64,000 bases of DNA from Clostridiales bacterium (GCA_022508485.1 JAFLVD010000004.1:48946-112945); one strand, 5' to 3'. Positions 36,192 through 45,442 are shown, counted from the stretch's first letter. Program-made: numbers and translations. Notes: generated by a model not told the origin, from the sequence alone.

Positions 36192-36936
36192 TGGAAACCT
36201 CCTTCCATACTATGTCGAACCACTTCGAAAACAGCGGACTTTCGCGCCTTCTGAGCGGCGTTTCGCCTGGTACGTCAAGCGTGAATATTTTTTTAACGGT
36301 AGCCGGACGGGAAGAGAGCACAACTATTCTGTCCGCCATCGATACCGCTTCCGAAATGTCGTGGGTTACGAGCAGGGCGGTTTTTTTCTCGCCTTTTATA
36401 ATCGTATACACGTCGTCGCACACCGTCATTCGCGTTTGAAAATCTATTGCGGAAAACGGCTCGTCGAGAAGCAACAGGCGCGGCTTAAAGGCAAGCGTCC
36501 TTATAAGCGCGGCGCGCTGGCGCATGCCGCCCGAAAGCTGAGTGGGGTAGTGCTTTTTAAATTCGCCGAGACCGTACTTGTCGAGCATCATTCTTGCGTA
36601 CTCGCGGCTTTCCGGCGTCAGCTTTTTTTGGATAGACAGTCCGAGCGTAACGTTACTCTCTATCGTGCGCCACTCGAAAAGATTGTCGCGTTGCAGCATG
36701 TACCCGACGTCGCCGTTAGCCGAAACGTTTACGCCGTCGATTGTAACCGAGCCGGACGTCGGCGAAATAAGCCCTGCGATAAGCGAGAGTATGGTCGTTT
36801 TGCCGCAGCCAGACGGACCGACGAGGGCGATAAACTCGCCTTCGTCGACCGTCATGGACAGCTGTCTTACCGCTTCGGTCTGCCCCTCGGGTGTTTGGTA
36901 AATGAGATCTACGTTATCGAGAGCGAGAAGCGCCAT
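36184..36936 (-). CDS. ABC transporter ATP-binding protein (SsuB/ThiZ type)
   Basis: 250 residues with all nucleotide-binding motifs: Walker A GPSGCGKTT at 40-48, signature LSGGM at 134-138, Walker B ending LLLLDEP. It energises the permease encoded downstream. The ATG has AAGGTGG; the binding-protein gene ends 14 bases before. The end overlaps the start of the 49-residue protein by 8 bases. Confidence 0.92.
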   Translation of the reverse strand: MALLALDNVDLIYQTPEGQTEAVRQLSMTVDEGEFIALVGPSGCGKTTILSLIAGLISPTSGSVTIDGVNVSANGDVGYMLQRDNLFEWRTIESNVTLGLSIQKKLTPESREYARMMLDKYGLGEFKKHYPTQLSGGMRQRAALIRTLAFKPRLLLLDEPFSAIDFQTRMTVCDDVYTIIKGEKKTALLVTHDISEAVSMADRIVVLSSRPATVKKIFTLDVPGETPLRRRESPLFSKWFDIVWKEVSND

Positions 36937-36950
36937 AATTCCACCTTCGG

Positions 36951-37958
36951 TTATATTTTAAGCTCGCCGACAAGCTCGGTTGCTATGGTGTTATCTACCG
37001 CGAGCGTGTAGTCGGCGCGAGAGGACAAGGTGCCCGCGTTTTCCATAATGTCTTGAAGCCTATCGAAGCTTTCGCGGCTCATAACGGGAGTGGGCGCCCA
37101 TGCTTCTATGCCGAGATAGCTTTTTACCGAGTCGGCAATAGACGTTTCGCTCGTTCCCACAAAGGAGGGTGCAAGCGCTTTTGCAACAACCTCGGGCGTG
37201 TTTTCGGTCATATATTTGTATCCTTTCAGTACGGCGCGCAGGAACCGTTTGGCGGTGTCGGCGTTTTTCTTCAGGTACGACTTTTGCGCCGAGAACGCGG
37301 TGTACGGAACGTCGCCCGAAGCCTCTCCGACCGAGGCTACGATATATCCCTTGCCGGCGCGTACGTATTCCGAGGCGGTCGGCTCGAACATAGTCGTATA
37401 GTCGATGGACTTGTCGGTGTCGAACGTGCCTACCATCGCGTCGAACGCAACCTTCGTGTCGAATAGGTCGGGATTGTCGGTCGATACGCCGTTGGTGTTA
37501 AGGATATACTGAAGCGTCATCGCAGGAACGCCGCCGGGCCGTCCTGCGAGGATATGCTTGCCGGTAAGCGAACTCCATTTAAAGTCGGGCTCTTCCACAC
37601 GCCCTACGAGGAAGGATCCGTCGCGCTGAGTAAGCTGACCGAAAATAACGGGGTAGTCGCGCTGACCTTCGACGTGGCAGTAAATGGTGGCCTCGGGACC
37701 CATTAGCCCGATGTCGGCAGAGCCGGAAATGACCGAGGTCATTACCTTGTCGGCGCCGCCGCCGTTGCTTAGCTCTATTTTGATGTTTTCTTCCTCGAAA
37801 TAGCCCTTGTTTATGGCTATATAAAGCGGCGCGTAAAAGATAGAGTGGGTAACTTCGCTAAGTCTTACCTTAGTCAAGCCGTCGTCCGTGCAGGCGGCAA
37901 ACCCAAACGGTAAAACCGCCATGATGAGTGCAGACAGTACTGCGGTTAGTTTTTTCAT
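36951..37958 (-). CDS. ABC transporter substrate-binding lipoprotein (NMT1/THI5-like)
   Basis: 335 residues; a signal peptide with lipobox FAAC near residue 20 anchors it outside the membrane. The rest is an NMT1/SsuA-type periplasmic-binding fold: YAPLYIAINKGYFEEENI, then SGSADIGLMGPE. Such proteins bind thiamine pyrimidine precursors, sulfonates, nitrate or riboflavin. No TPP, FMN or other riboswitch precedes the gene, so thiamine is not supported by regulation. Start 37958 has GGAGGAAG; the SD borders a perfect hairpin. Heads the operon. Confidence 0.88.
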   Translation of the reverse strand: MKKLTAVLSALIMAVLPFGFAACTDDGLTKVRLSEVTHSIFYAPLYIAINKGYFEEENIKIELSNGGGADKVMTSVISGSADIGLMGPEATIYCHVEGQRDYPVIFGQLTQRDGSFLVGRVEEPDFKWSSLTGKHILAGRPGGVPAMTLQYILNTNGVSTDNPDLFDTKVAFDAMVGTFDTDKSIDYTTMFEPTASEYVRAGKGYIVASVGEASGDVPYTAFSAQKSYLKKNADTAKRFLRAVLKGYKYMTENTPEVVAKALAPSFVGTSETSIADSVKSYLGIEAWAPTPVMSRESFDRLQDIMENAGTLSSRADYTLAVDNTIATELVGELKI

Positions 37959-37967
37959 TTTCTTCCT

Positions 37968-37988
37968 CCGAAATAGAATATATTTCGG
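37968..37988 (-). promoter_or_regulatory. Hairpin overlapping the binding-protein SD
   Basis: On the minus strand CCGAAATA (37981-37988) and TATTTCGG (37968-37975) pair perfectly around a 5-base loop; the last two G of the stem are the first of GGAGG. The structure could lower translation of the binding protein, or be a protein-binding site. Confidence 0.4.
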
Positions 37989-38054
37989 TATATGCGCCGC
38001 ACCTTGCATAAGTGCCGACGCGGTTAATAATAATTATTAAGGTATAAAAAATAC

Positions 38055-38073
38055 ACAAAATGTAACATTTTGT
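38055..38073. promoter_or_regulatory. Perfect 8-3-8 palindrome between divergent genes
   Basis: ACAAAATG, TAA, CATTTTGT. It lies 20 bases upstream of the -35 of the 38152 gene and upstream of the ABC operon, where a shared repressor or activator could bind. A second palindrome, TTAATAAT-A-ATTATTAA, is at 38024-38040. No regulator gene is adjacent. Confidence 0.45.
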
Positions 38074-38093
38074 ATCATTTTTGCTTTTTCCTA

Positions 38094-38122
38094 TTGACAT
38101 AATAAAAGGCAAGTGGTAAAAT
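38094..38122 (+). promoter_or_regulatory. Promoter of the four-helix membrane protein
   Basis: TTGACA (38094-38099), 17 bases, TAAAAT (38117-38122), followed by a leader with AGGAGG. Confidence 0.8.
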
Positions 38123-38151
38123 AGAGTATATCATTTTCAGGAGGTAAAAAA

Positions 38152-38694
38152 ATGGCAAAAAAGCAGAAAGGAAGCTTGCTCGGCATAGTTTTCCTTTGTC
38201 TCGTCCTTGTGGGACTCGTACTTGTCGTCGTCGGCATGTTCGTGGGACAGGTGGCGTACACTCACCTCGAAGGTCTCAAAGAAACCGTAACGGAGAATAT
38301 CGGTCTTTTCCATGAAGATTGGGGTAAGGTAATCGACCTTGTTGTTATGAAGATAACATATCCTTCCAACACGCTCGGCGTAATTGCGTTTATCGTAGCG
38401 GCGGTAGGACTTTTGGTTCTTCTCTGCACCGGCGTATTGCAGACCCTTCTCAAAAAGGACGGATCCATCCTTAACATCGTCCGTATTATCGGCGTTGTGC
38501 TTACTGTCGTAGGCGCGGTGCTTATCCTTGTTTCGGGCATCACTATGGCTAACGCTTGCTACGGCGACGCGAAGGAAACGCTCGAAAAAGCGAGCATAAC
38601 CTATGCCCCCGGCATCGGCGTATGGCTCGGTTTTGTGGGTGGCCTTGTCGGCGGCATTTGCGGCACGCTTCCGCTTTTAAAGCCTTTTAAGTAA
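38152..38694 (+). CDS. Four-helix membrane protein of unknown function
   Basis: 180 residues with membrane helices at about 8-35, 75-98, 107-130 and 150-175 and one 40-residue loop between the first two. Strong promoter, SD and terminator point to a well-expressed single gene. It does not match a family I recognise. Confidence 0.8.
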   Translation: MAKKQKGSLLGIVFLCLVLVGLVLVVVGMFVGQVAYTHLEGLKETVTENIGLFHEDWGKVIDLVVMKITYPSNTLGVIAFIVAAVGLLVLLCTGVLQTLLKKDGSILNIVRIIGVVLTVVGAVLILVSGITMANACYGDAKETLEKASITYAPGIGVWLGFVGGLVGGICGTLPLLKPFK

Positions 38695-38727
38695 ACCGTA
38701 AACATTTTACTTACATATTAAAGCATA

Positions 38728-38761
38728 AAAAAGAGCGCTTCCGTAGCGCTCTTTTTGGTTG
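38728..38761 (+). terminator. Terminator after the four-helix protein
   Basis: AAAAAGAGCGCT, a 5-base loop, AGCGCTCTTTTT: a 12-bp perfect stem ending in T. Confidence 0.93.
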
Positions 38762-38769
38762 CTATTTGT

Positions 38770-38798
38770 TTGCGTTTTGGGATTAGTTGTGATAAAAT
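38770..38798 (+). promoter_or_regulatory. valS promoter
   Basis: TTGCGT (38770-38775), 17 bases, TAAAAT (38793-38798), 21 bases before the ATG. There is no room for a T-box leader. Confidence 0.6.
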
Positions 38799-38819
38799 TA
38801 TACGCACATAGGAGTTATC

Positions 38820-41387
38820 ATGGATAAAACTTACGATCCCAAACAATTCGAGTCTCGAATAAACAAGCGCTGGCTTGAAAGCGGCTGTTTTTCGCCGCGC
38901 CCCGGCAAGAGGAAAAAGAAGTTTTCTATATGCTTGCCGCCGCCTAATATCACCGGTCAGCTTCACGTAGGGCATGCGATGAATATGACAATTCCCGATT
39001 CGATAGTCAGGTTTAAGCGAATGAAGGGGTACGAAACGCTCTGGCTGCCCGGCTACGACCACGCTTCAATCGCCACCGAGATGAAGGTCGTCGAGGCGAT
39101 GAAGGAAGAGGGTATAAGCAAGGCGGACGTCGGGCGCGACGGGTTTTTAAAGCGCGCTTGGGAATGGAAAAACAAGTACGGCGGCCGTATCGTCGAGCAG
39201 ATGCAGACAATGGGCTTTTCGCTCGACTGGTCGAGAATGTCTTTTACCATGGACGAAAAACGAAGCCGTGCCGTAAAAGAGGTTTTCGTATCGCTGTATA
39301 ACGAGGGTTATATCTATCGCGGCGATAGGATTATAAACTGGTGTCCGTGCTGCAAAACGGCTATTTCGGACGCCGAGGTTGATTATGTGTCCGAGCCGTC
39401 CCACCTATGGCATATAAAATATCCGTACGCAGACGGCAGCGGTTACGTTACCGTCGCAACGACCCGTCCCGAGACTCTTCTCGGCGACACCGCCGTTGCC
39501 GTAAACCCCACCGACAGCCGCTACGCCGGCATGGAAGGGAAAAAAGTAATTGTTCCGCTTGTTGACCGCGAAATTCCCATTGTGTTCGACGAGTACGTCG
39601 AAAAGGACTTCGGTACCGGCGCCGTTAAAATAACGCCTGCGCACGACCCCAACGACTTTGAGGTGGGGACGCGCCACGGGCTTAAAATCATTCGCGTAAT
39701 GAACGACGACGGCACGATGAACGCCGAGGCAGGCAAGTACGAGGGTATGCCCAGAGACAAGGCGCGCGCGGCGATTGTAAAAGACCTCGAGGCGCTCGGC
39801 CTTCTCGAAAAGACGGAGGACTACACGCACAACGTAGGGCATTGCTACCGCTGCAAGGAAACGGTAGAGCCTATCGTGTCCAAGCAATGGTTTGTACGAA
39901 TGAAAGAGCTTACCGCGCCGGCAATCGACGCGGTTAGGACGGGAAAGATAAAGTTTATTCCCAAACGCTTCGAAAAGCATTATTTTAACTGGACGGAAAA
40001 TATCCGCGACTGGTGCATATCCCGTCAGCTTTGGTGGGGACACCGCATACCCGTTTACTACTGCGACGACTGCGGCAAGGAAATAGCGAGCAAAGAGGAT
40101 ATTACCGTTTGTCCGCATTGCGGAAGCAAGGTGCGGCAGGACGAGGACGTACTCGATACCTGGTTCTCGTCGGCGCTTTGGCCGTTTTCCACGCTCGGTT
40201 GGCCGGACGAAACGGACGACCTTAAAAAGTTCTATCCGACCGATCTTCTCGTAACCGCGTACGATATAATAACGTTCTGGGTGTCGCGAATGATTTTTGC
40301 CGGAATAAAGTTTACCGGCGAGGTTCCGTTTAAGGAAGTGTATATCCACGGTCTTGTGCGCGACGGGCAGGGCAGAAAGATGAGTAAGTCGTCCGGAAAC
40401 GGCGTCGATCCGCTCGAAGTAGTATCTACAACCGGCGCGGACGCGCTCAGGTTTTCGCTCGTTAACGGCATAGCTCGAGGGGGCGACGTGTGTTTTTCGG
40501 CGTCCTCGCTCAACTCGTACCGCAACTTTATGAATAAGCTCTATAACGCGGCGCGGTTTGTTATCGGCGCGTGCGAGCAGTACGGTTACTTGGAAAAGCC
40601 CAAGCCTCTTACCGTTGCCGACGGCTGGCTTACGAATAAACTCAATACGCTTATAGGCGCGGTTACCTCGTCCATGAACAAGTACGACGTCGGCCACGCC
40701 GCAACGCTGTTGTACGATTTTATTTGGGACGAGTTCTGCGACTGGTATATCGAGCTTGCAAAGGTTCAGCTTAAAACAGGCGACGCTAAAAACACCGCCG
40801 GGCTTTTAAAATACGCGCTCGAAACGCTGTTAAAGCTTGTTCATCCGATTATTCCGTTTATAACGACAGAGATTTACGATAACCTTCCCGGAAGTCAAGG
40901 CGAGCTTATGCTTCTCGATTATCCGACAAAAAAGCGCGGCGACTACTCGGCGGCGGAAAAGACGACCGAAAAGCTTAAAGAGTGTATTCGCGCCGTCAGA
41001 AATCTCAAACAGACAAACGCCGCGGTCGAAAAACAGCCGAAGGTGTATTGCGAGGGCGACGAGGATTTATGCGAGGCGATACTTTACTATCTGCCGTCGC
41101 TTGCCAAAACCGCCGATGCGGAAATCGGCTCGACAAGCGCCGACCACGCGCTTATTACTCAGGACGGCGTTAGGCTTTACATTCCGCTCGCCGACACAAA
41201 CAAGGAAAAAGAGCGGCTCGAAAAAGAGCTTGAGTTCTGCAAAAAAGAGCTTGCGCTCGCTCAGTCCAAGCTTAACAATCAGGGCTTCGTTTCGCGCGCG
41301 CCGGCTAAGCTTGTCGACGCGGAAAAGGAAAAGGTCGCGTCTTTTACCGAGCGTATCGCCGCAATTACGCAGAAATTGGGGAAGTAA
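38820..41387 (+). CDS. valS: Valyl-tRNA synthetase
   Basis: 855 residues, in the range of bacterial ValRS. The class I HIGH motif reads HVGH at 49-52 and KMSKS is at 520-524. The editing domain lies between; zinc-finger-like pairs of cysteines (CPCC near 176, CDDC...CPHC near 415-435) are present; the C-terminal coiled-coil arm typical of ValRS (about 790-855) closes the protein. The SD is GGAG ahead of ATG. It stands alone, without the T-box leader common upstream of aminoacyl-tRNA synthetases in Clostridia. Confidence 0.97.
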   Translation: MDKTYDPKQFESRINKRWLESGCFSPRPGKRKKKFSICLPPPNITGQLHVGHAMNMTIPDSIVRFKRMKGYETLWLPGYDHASIATEMKVVEAMKEEGISKADVGRDGFLKRAWEWKNKYGGRIVEQMQTMGFSLDWSRMSFTMDEKRSRAVKEVFVSLYNEGYIYRGDRIINWCPCCKTAISDAEVDYVSEPSHLWHIKYPYADGSGYVTVATTRPETLLGDTAVAVNPTDSRYAGMEGKKVIVPLVDREIPIVFDEYVEKDFGTGAVKITPAHDPNDFEVGTRHGLKIIRVMNDDGTMNAEAGKYEGMPRDKARAAIVKDLEALGLLEKTEDYTHNVGHCYRCKETVEPIVSKQWFVRMKELTAPAIDAVRTGKIKFIPKRFEKHYFNWTENIRDWCISRQLWWGHRIPVYYCDDCGKEIASKEDITVCPHCGSKVRQDEDVLDTWFSSALWPFSTLGWPDETDDLKKFYPTDLLVTAYDIITFWVSRMIFAGIKFTGEVPFKEVYIHGLVRDGQGRKMSKSSGNGVDPLEVVSTTGADALRFSLVNGIARGGDVCFSASSLNSYRNFMNKLYNAARFVIGACEQYGYLEKPKPLTVADGWLTNKLNTLIGAVTSSMNKYDVGHAATLLYDFIWDEFCDWYIELAKVQLKTGDAKNTAGLLKYALETLLKLVHPIIPFITTEIYDNLPGSQGELMLLDYPTKKRGDYSAAEKTTEKLKECIRAVRNLKQTNAAVEKQPKVYCEGDEDLCEAILYYLPSLAKTADAEIGSTSADHALITQDGVRLYIPLADTNKEKERLEKELEFCKKELALAQSKLNNQGFVSRAPAKLVDAEKEKVASFTERIAAITQKLGK

Positions 41388-41589
41388 ATATCCTTTAATT
41401 TTACTGCGAGGATATTAAGCAAAAGATATTTACTTTTATCGCGAAACGTGATATACTATAATACCCGTTGTATCGCAAGCATAGGTTAGTTAACGTTTTA
41501 CATATAATAAATCTTCGTTTGCGGTATAATAAACACATATTAAGTTTAACACGCATTAGCCCCACAATACAATTTGAGAGGTCGGCGCA

Positions 41590-42114
41590 TTGGACCAGTC
41601 CGAAGAGGAACTACTTAATAAGTTAATCGTCTTGTTTGTATTCGACAAAATGGATATTTCGCTCGACGAGAAAACCATCATCAACATCTGCTACACGCAG
41701 AACGGTTGGATGATGCCTTTGTATTGCATGGACGCCATACAGAAGCTTGTAAAAGCCAACTTTATTCACCAGCAATCGCGCGGTAAGGAAAAGCTTTACA
41801 CAATGACTCCCGACGGCAGGATTTGCCTTGCCAATTTCTATTCGCGTATTCCCGAATCGCTTCGCCAAGAGATAAGCGACTATGTAAAAGAAAACCGCAT
41901 GTCGTTTAAACGGCAGCAGGAATACCGTCATACATATTATAAAAACAACGACGGCACGTATACCGTTTGGCTTAGGATTGTTCAGCCGTCGTCCACGCTT
42001 ATGGACCTTAAATTTGTCGTCGCAAACAACAAAACGGCAAAAAGCATACACGAAAACTGGGAGAAAAAGGCGGCGGACATTTACCTTCTTCTTCACGACC
42101 AGCTTATAGAGTGA
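41590..42114 (+). CDS. DUF4364 family protein
   Basis: 174 residues matching the DUF4364 family of Clostridia: an N-terminal winged-helix-like part (about 5-75) and a C-terminal alpha/beta part with YTVWLRIVQP. Likely a DNA-binding or PadR-like regulator, but no target is known. The start is TTG 41590, with GAGAGG eight bases upstream; no in-frame ATG precedes. The 200 bases upstream hold several TATAAT-like hexamers but no gene. The TSCPD gene starts 8 bases after the stop. Confidence 0.8.
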   Translation: MDQSEEELLNKLIVLFVFDKMDISLDEKTIINICYTQNGWMMPLYCMDAIQKLVKANFIHQQSRGKEKLYTMTPDGRICLANFYSRIPESLRQEISDYVKENRMSFKRQQEYRHTYYKNNDGTYTVWLRIVQPSSTLMDLKFVVANNKTAKSIHENWEKKAADIYLLLHDQLIE

Positions 42115-42121
42115 GGTTACT

Positions 42122-42373
42122 ATGGAAAGATACGTTACGCAAGGAACATGCTCGCGCGAAATAGATTTCGAGGTAGAGGGCAACAAGCTCGTTTCCGTCA
42201 AGTTCGTTCACGGCTGCGCCGGCAACACGCAGGGCGTTTCGAGGCTTGCCGTAGGGCGCGACATCGACGAGGTGATAGAGCTTTTGTCGGGAATAGTCTG
42301 CCGTAACGGTACGTCTTGTCCCGACCAGCTCGCAAAAGCGCTTATCGAATACAAAAAGTCGCATAACGCTTGA
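42122..42373 (+). CDS. TSCPD-domain protein (TIGR03905 family)
   Basis: 83-residue protein with the defining GTSCPDQLA (from about 62) and an upstream VHGCAGNTQ motif holding a conserved Cys. The same domain is found at the C-terminus of some ribonucleotide reductases and in small stand-alone proteins; a metal or tRNA role has been suggested but is not settled. Downstream of DUF4364, an arrangement I have seen in Clostridia. Confidence 0.88.
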   Translation: MERYVTQGTCSREIDFEVEGNKLVSVKFVHGCAGNTQGVSRLAVGRDIDEVIELLSGIVCRNGTSCPDQLAKALIEYKKSHNA

Positions 42374-42393
42374 TTTTTTACACAACGGATAAT

Positions 42394-42993
42394 ATGACAA
42401 CTAAGCGACTTGTTTACATAGCCGTCTTTACGGCGCTTATAATAGTGGGTGGGCTAATATCGATTCCCATTCCGTTTACGTCGGTCGAGGTTTCACTGCA
42501 AACGGTTTTTGTGCTTATGGCAGGACTTATCCTCGGTGCGCGCGACGGCGCGATTTCCGTTATCGTGTACATAATAATGGGGCTTATAGGGCTTCCCGTG
42601 TTTACCAAAGGCGGCGGAATAGGATACGTGCTTCAACCGTCGTTCGGGTACCTTATAGGCTTTATTATAGGCGCCTTTCTTTCCGGCGTTGTTATTAACA
42701 GATTTACCAAAAAGAAAACGGTGGGCAGGGCGTTTGTCGCAACTCTTATCGGCATGATTCCCGTTTACGTTTTGGGCATAACTTATCAGGTGCTTATTAT
42801 GTACTACTATTTGCACACCGCCGCGGCTGCCGCTTTCGCGTCGGTGCCGGCAATAGGCGTACTCGCGGTAAAGGACGCGGTTTTGTGCGGACTTGTATGT
42901 ATGCTGTACCCGTCGATAAGTAGGGCGGTTAAGCTCGACCGCCCGTCGAAATCTTCGCGCCGCGACGCTCTTACCGACGAAGCGAATAAATGA
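42394..42993 (+). CDS. bioY: Biotin transporter BioY (ECF S-component)
   Basis: 199-residue membrane protein with 6 helices, the S-component that binds biotin and pairs with a shared ECF energising module encoded elsewhere. Family signatures: IPIPFTSVEVSLQTVFVLMAG near the N-terminus and GLIGLPVFTKGGG-like loop. The longer frame starts at TTG 42370 without a ribosome site; ATG 42394 is used, although its SD (CGGAT) is also weak. Close spacing to the TSCPD gene suggests one transcript, ended by a hairpin. No BirA box was identified. Confidence 0.9.
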   Translation: MTTKRLVYIAVFTALIIVGGLISIPIPFTSVEVSLQTVFVLMAGLILGARDGAISVIVYIIMGLIGLPVFTKGGGIGYVLQPSFGYLIGFIIGAFLSGVVINRFTKKKTVGRAFVATLIGMIPVYVLGITYQVLIMYYYLHTAAAAAFASVPAIGVLAVKDAVLCGLVCMLYPSISRAVKLDRPSKSSRRDALTDEANK

Positions 42994-43011
42994 TACTTTG
43001 TTTATAAGGCT

Positions 43012-43042
43012 ACCGCAGGCAGAACGCTCTGCGGTTTTTTTT
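43012..43042 (+). terminator. Terminator after bioY
   Basis: ACCGCAG and CTGCGGT pair around a 10-base loop and are followed by eight T. Confidence 0.92.
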
Positions 43043-43149
43043 GTGCAATAAGTTTTTCATTCGGTGCTCGGCGCGGCGGACAATTCGTCGGACGAAAAAA
43101 CTATGGTCAAATTATACAAAATTCTCGTATATCTTTATGCAGTTTTATA

Positions 43150-43178
43150 TTGAAAAGATTTTTTCGAGGTAGTATAAT
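43150..43178 (+). promoter_or_regulatory. Promoter of the sugar ABC ATPase
   Basis: TTGAAA (43150-43155), 17-base spacer, TATAAT (43173-43178); AAGGAG precedes ATG 43214. Confidence 0.75.
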
Positions 43179-43213
43179 AACAGTATAAAAACCAATTAAA
43201 TAAGGAGAAAATT

Positions 43214-45415
43214 ATGGCAAGTTTGTCGCTTAGACACATCTACAAAATCTACGCCGGCGGTGTTCGCGCCGTCAGCGATTTTAACCTCGACATCGACGAT
43301 AAGGAATTTATCGTATTCGTCGGACCGTCCGGTTGCGGAAAGTCGACCACGCTTCGTATGATAGCAGGTCTCGAGGACATCTCGGAAGGCGAGCTTTACA
43401 TCGACGATCAGCTCGTTAACGACAGGGAACCTAAGGACCGCGATATAGCGATGGTTTTCCAGAACTACGCGCTTTATCCGCACATGACCGTTTACGACAA
43501 CATGGCGTTCGGTCTGCGCCTTAGACACGTTCCTGCCGACATAATCGACGAGAAGGTGCAGGAAGCGGCAAGCATACTCGGCATTAAGCACTTGCTGTCC
43601 CGTCGTCCGAAGGCTTTGTCCGGCGGTCAGCGCCAGCGCGTTGCGCTCGGTCGTGCTATCGTTCGCGAACCTAAGGTTTTCCTTCTCGACGAGCCGCTCA
43701 GTAACCTCGACGCAAAGCTGCGCGTTCAGATGCGTACCGAGATAACCAAGATTCACCACCGCCTTGCGACTACGTTTATTTACGTTACTCACGACCAGAC
43801 CGAGGCTATGACGATGGGTACCCGTATCGTCGTTATGAAGGACGGTATCGTTCAACAGGTCGATACCCCTACGACCCTTTACGACAATCCGGCAAACCTC
43901 TTCGTCGCGTGCTTCCTCGGCTCACCGCAGATGAATATTTTCAACGCCAAGCTCGTTGAGGAAAACGGCGAGGTGTACGCGCTCATAGGCGAGACCAACA
44001 AGGTGCTCATTCCCAAATCCCGTGCAAAACGCCTTATCGACGTTAACACTATCGGCAAGGACGTTCTCCTCGGTATCCGTCCCGAAGACGTGCATTACGA
44101 GCAGAGTCTCGTCGAGGCGCATCCCGATTGCGTAATCAACGCCACCGTCGACGTTATAGAGAACCTCGGTAACGAGACCATTCTTTACCTTAACGTAGAG
44201 GGCAAAGAGGACTATACCATTTCCCGTGTTAACGCGCGCTACTCGTTTACTCAGGGCGAGGAAGTCAAGATGTATCTTGCCACCGACCACGCTCACTTGT
44301 TCGACCCGACGACCGAGTTTACGCTTATGGGTGTTCCCGACTACAACCTTATTCCGGCAAAGACGGTTGCCATCGACGGAACGCTTGCCGTCGTGTTCGG
44401 CGATACATGCATTAAGCTTCCTGCGTCGGTTACCGAGCGCATTACCGATCCGTCCATAATCAATAACGACGTTACTCTCGCGCTTCCGCCTAAGGCGTTT
44501 AAGTCCGAGCGCACCTCCGACGACGATATCGAGATAGAAGGCGTTGCGGAATTCTTCGATAACTATCCTCGCTTCAAAGCGGTGTATGTTGCCGTTCCCG
44601 GTATGCAAAACTACCTTATCGTAGCGCGCGGCCTCGACGAGCAGTTTAACGGCGGCGAAACACTCAAAGTTTACATCAATCCTGCCGACGTTCAGCTCTT
44701 TAACGACAAGGAAGAGCGTATCATTACCGAAAAGGTTGTTACCGGAAACGAGACGGTCGGCACCATTACCGAGGAAAACGGCGTTTATACCTACAAGCTC
44801 GCTTCCGAAAGCGGCAAATGCAAGCTTAACTACAACAACTACGCGGTTGAGGTAGGTCCTACCGGCGAGAAGGTGTCGAAAAAGCTTATCGAATCGCTTC
44901 CCACCGCCATTGCGGAAACGCCAATTCATATTCTTTCGACCGGCTTCTCCATCGATAAAGACGACATAACAAAAACGCCCAAGATGGTTATAAACGGCGT
45001 TATCAAGAACCTCGACGAGTACCGCAAGAACGCGGTCGTTACGGTAGAGGTGCCCGGCTTTAACGGCGACGTAACTGCGGTTATCCATAAGTTCGCAGGC
45101 TACAACATTCACGACAGAATTAAGCTTGCCGTAAATCCCGAAGCGGTTGTTATCGGCACCTACGAAAAGATCGGAACCGTTATCGAAAAGGCGCAGGAAG
45201 AGGGCGAGCTTCGCTACAAAGAGATTCTTGCCGCACGCGAGAAGGAAAAAGAGCTTGAAGCGGCTGCCAAAAAGCCCGTAAAAGAGCAAGCCGCGGCAAA
45301 GACCGAAGAGGATGCGTCTGCACCTGCGGCTAAAAAGCCGGCGAAAAAAGCGGCTGCCAAAAAGCCGGCGGCCAAAAAGGCGCCCGTAAAAAAGCCGTCC
45401 GCAAAAAAGAAATAA
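43214..45415 (+). CDS. UgpC/MsmK-type ABC ATPase with extended C-terminus and lysine-rich tail
   Basis: 733 residues, about twice the usual 360-370. Residues 1-370 are a complete CUT1 sugar-importer ATPase: Walker A GPSGCGKST at 37-45, LSGGQ at 135-139, Walker B LLDEP at 157-161 and a TOBE/MalK regulatory part. Residues 370-660 are an added beta-rich region that looks like further TOBE- or OB-like modules. The last 50 residues are a Lys-Ala-Pro-rich tail resembling histone H1. No permease or binding protein is adjacent, so it likely energises several importers, as MsmK does. A strong promoter and terminator enclose it. Confidence 0.88.
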   Translation: MASLSLRHIYKIYAGGVRAVSDFNLDIDDKEFIVFVGPSGCGKSTTLRMIAGLEDISEGELYIDDQLVNDREPKDRDIAMVFQNYALYPHMTVYDNMAFGLRLRHVPADIIDEKVQEAASILGIKHLLSRRPKALSGGQRQRVALGRAIVREPKVFLLDEPLSNLDAKLRVQMRTEITKIHHRLATTFIYVTHDQTEAMTMGTRIVVMKDGIVQQVDTPTTLYDNPANLFVACFLGSPQMNIFNAKLVEENGEVYALIGETNKVLIPKSRAKRLIDVNTIGKDVLLGIRPEDVHYEQSLVEAHPDCVINATVDVIENLGNETILYLNVEGKEDYTISRVNARYSFTQGEEVKMYLATDHAHLFDPTTEFTLMGVPDYNLIPAKTVAIDGTLAVVFGDTCIKLPASVTERITDPSIINNDVTLALPPKAFKSERTSDDDIEIEGVAEFFDNYPRFKAVYVAVPGMQNYLIVARGLDEQFNGGETLKVYINPADVQLFNDKEERIITEKVVTGNETVGTITEENGVYTYKLASESGKCKLNYNNYAVEVGPTGEKVSKKLIESLPTAIAETPIHILSTGFSIDKDDITKTPKMVINGVIKNLDEYRKNAVVTVEVPGFNGDVTAVIHKFAGYNIHDRIKLAVNPEAVVIGTYEKIGTVIEKAQEEGELRYKEILAAREKEKELEAAAKKPVKEQAAAKTEEDASAPAAKKPAKKAAAKKPAAKKAPVKKPSAKKK

Positions 45416-45442
45416 TAAGTAATATTAAATAATAAAATTCAG

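Noticed and set aside
37959-38150. TPP riboswitch upstream of the NMT1-type transporter
   Set aside because: None of the conserved thi-box segments is present; the region holds palindromes and a hairpin only.
39405-40697. 430-codon open frame antisense to valS
   Set aside because: It mirrors the strong codon bias of valS; composition (Arg, Val, Gly, His-rich) and lack of an SD mark it as a shadow. Similar frames antisense to the ABC ATPase (43922-45289) and the giant gene (49853-51148, 57296-58537) are rejected for the same reason.
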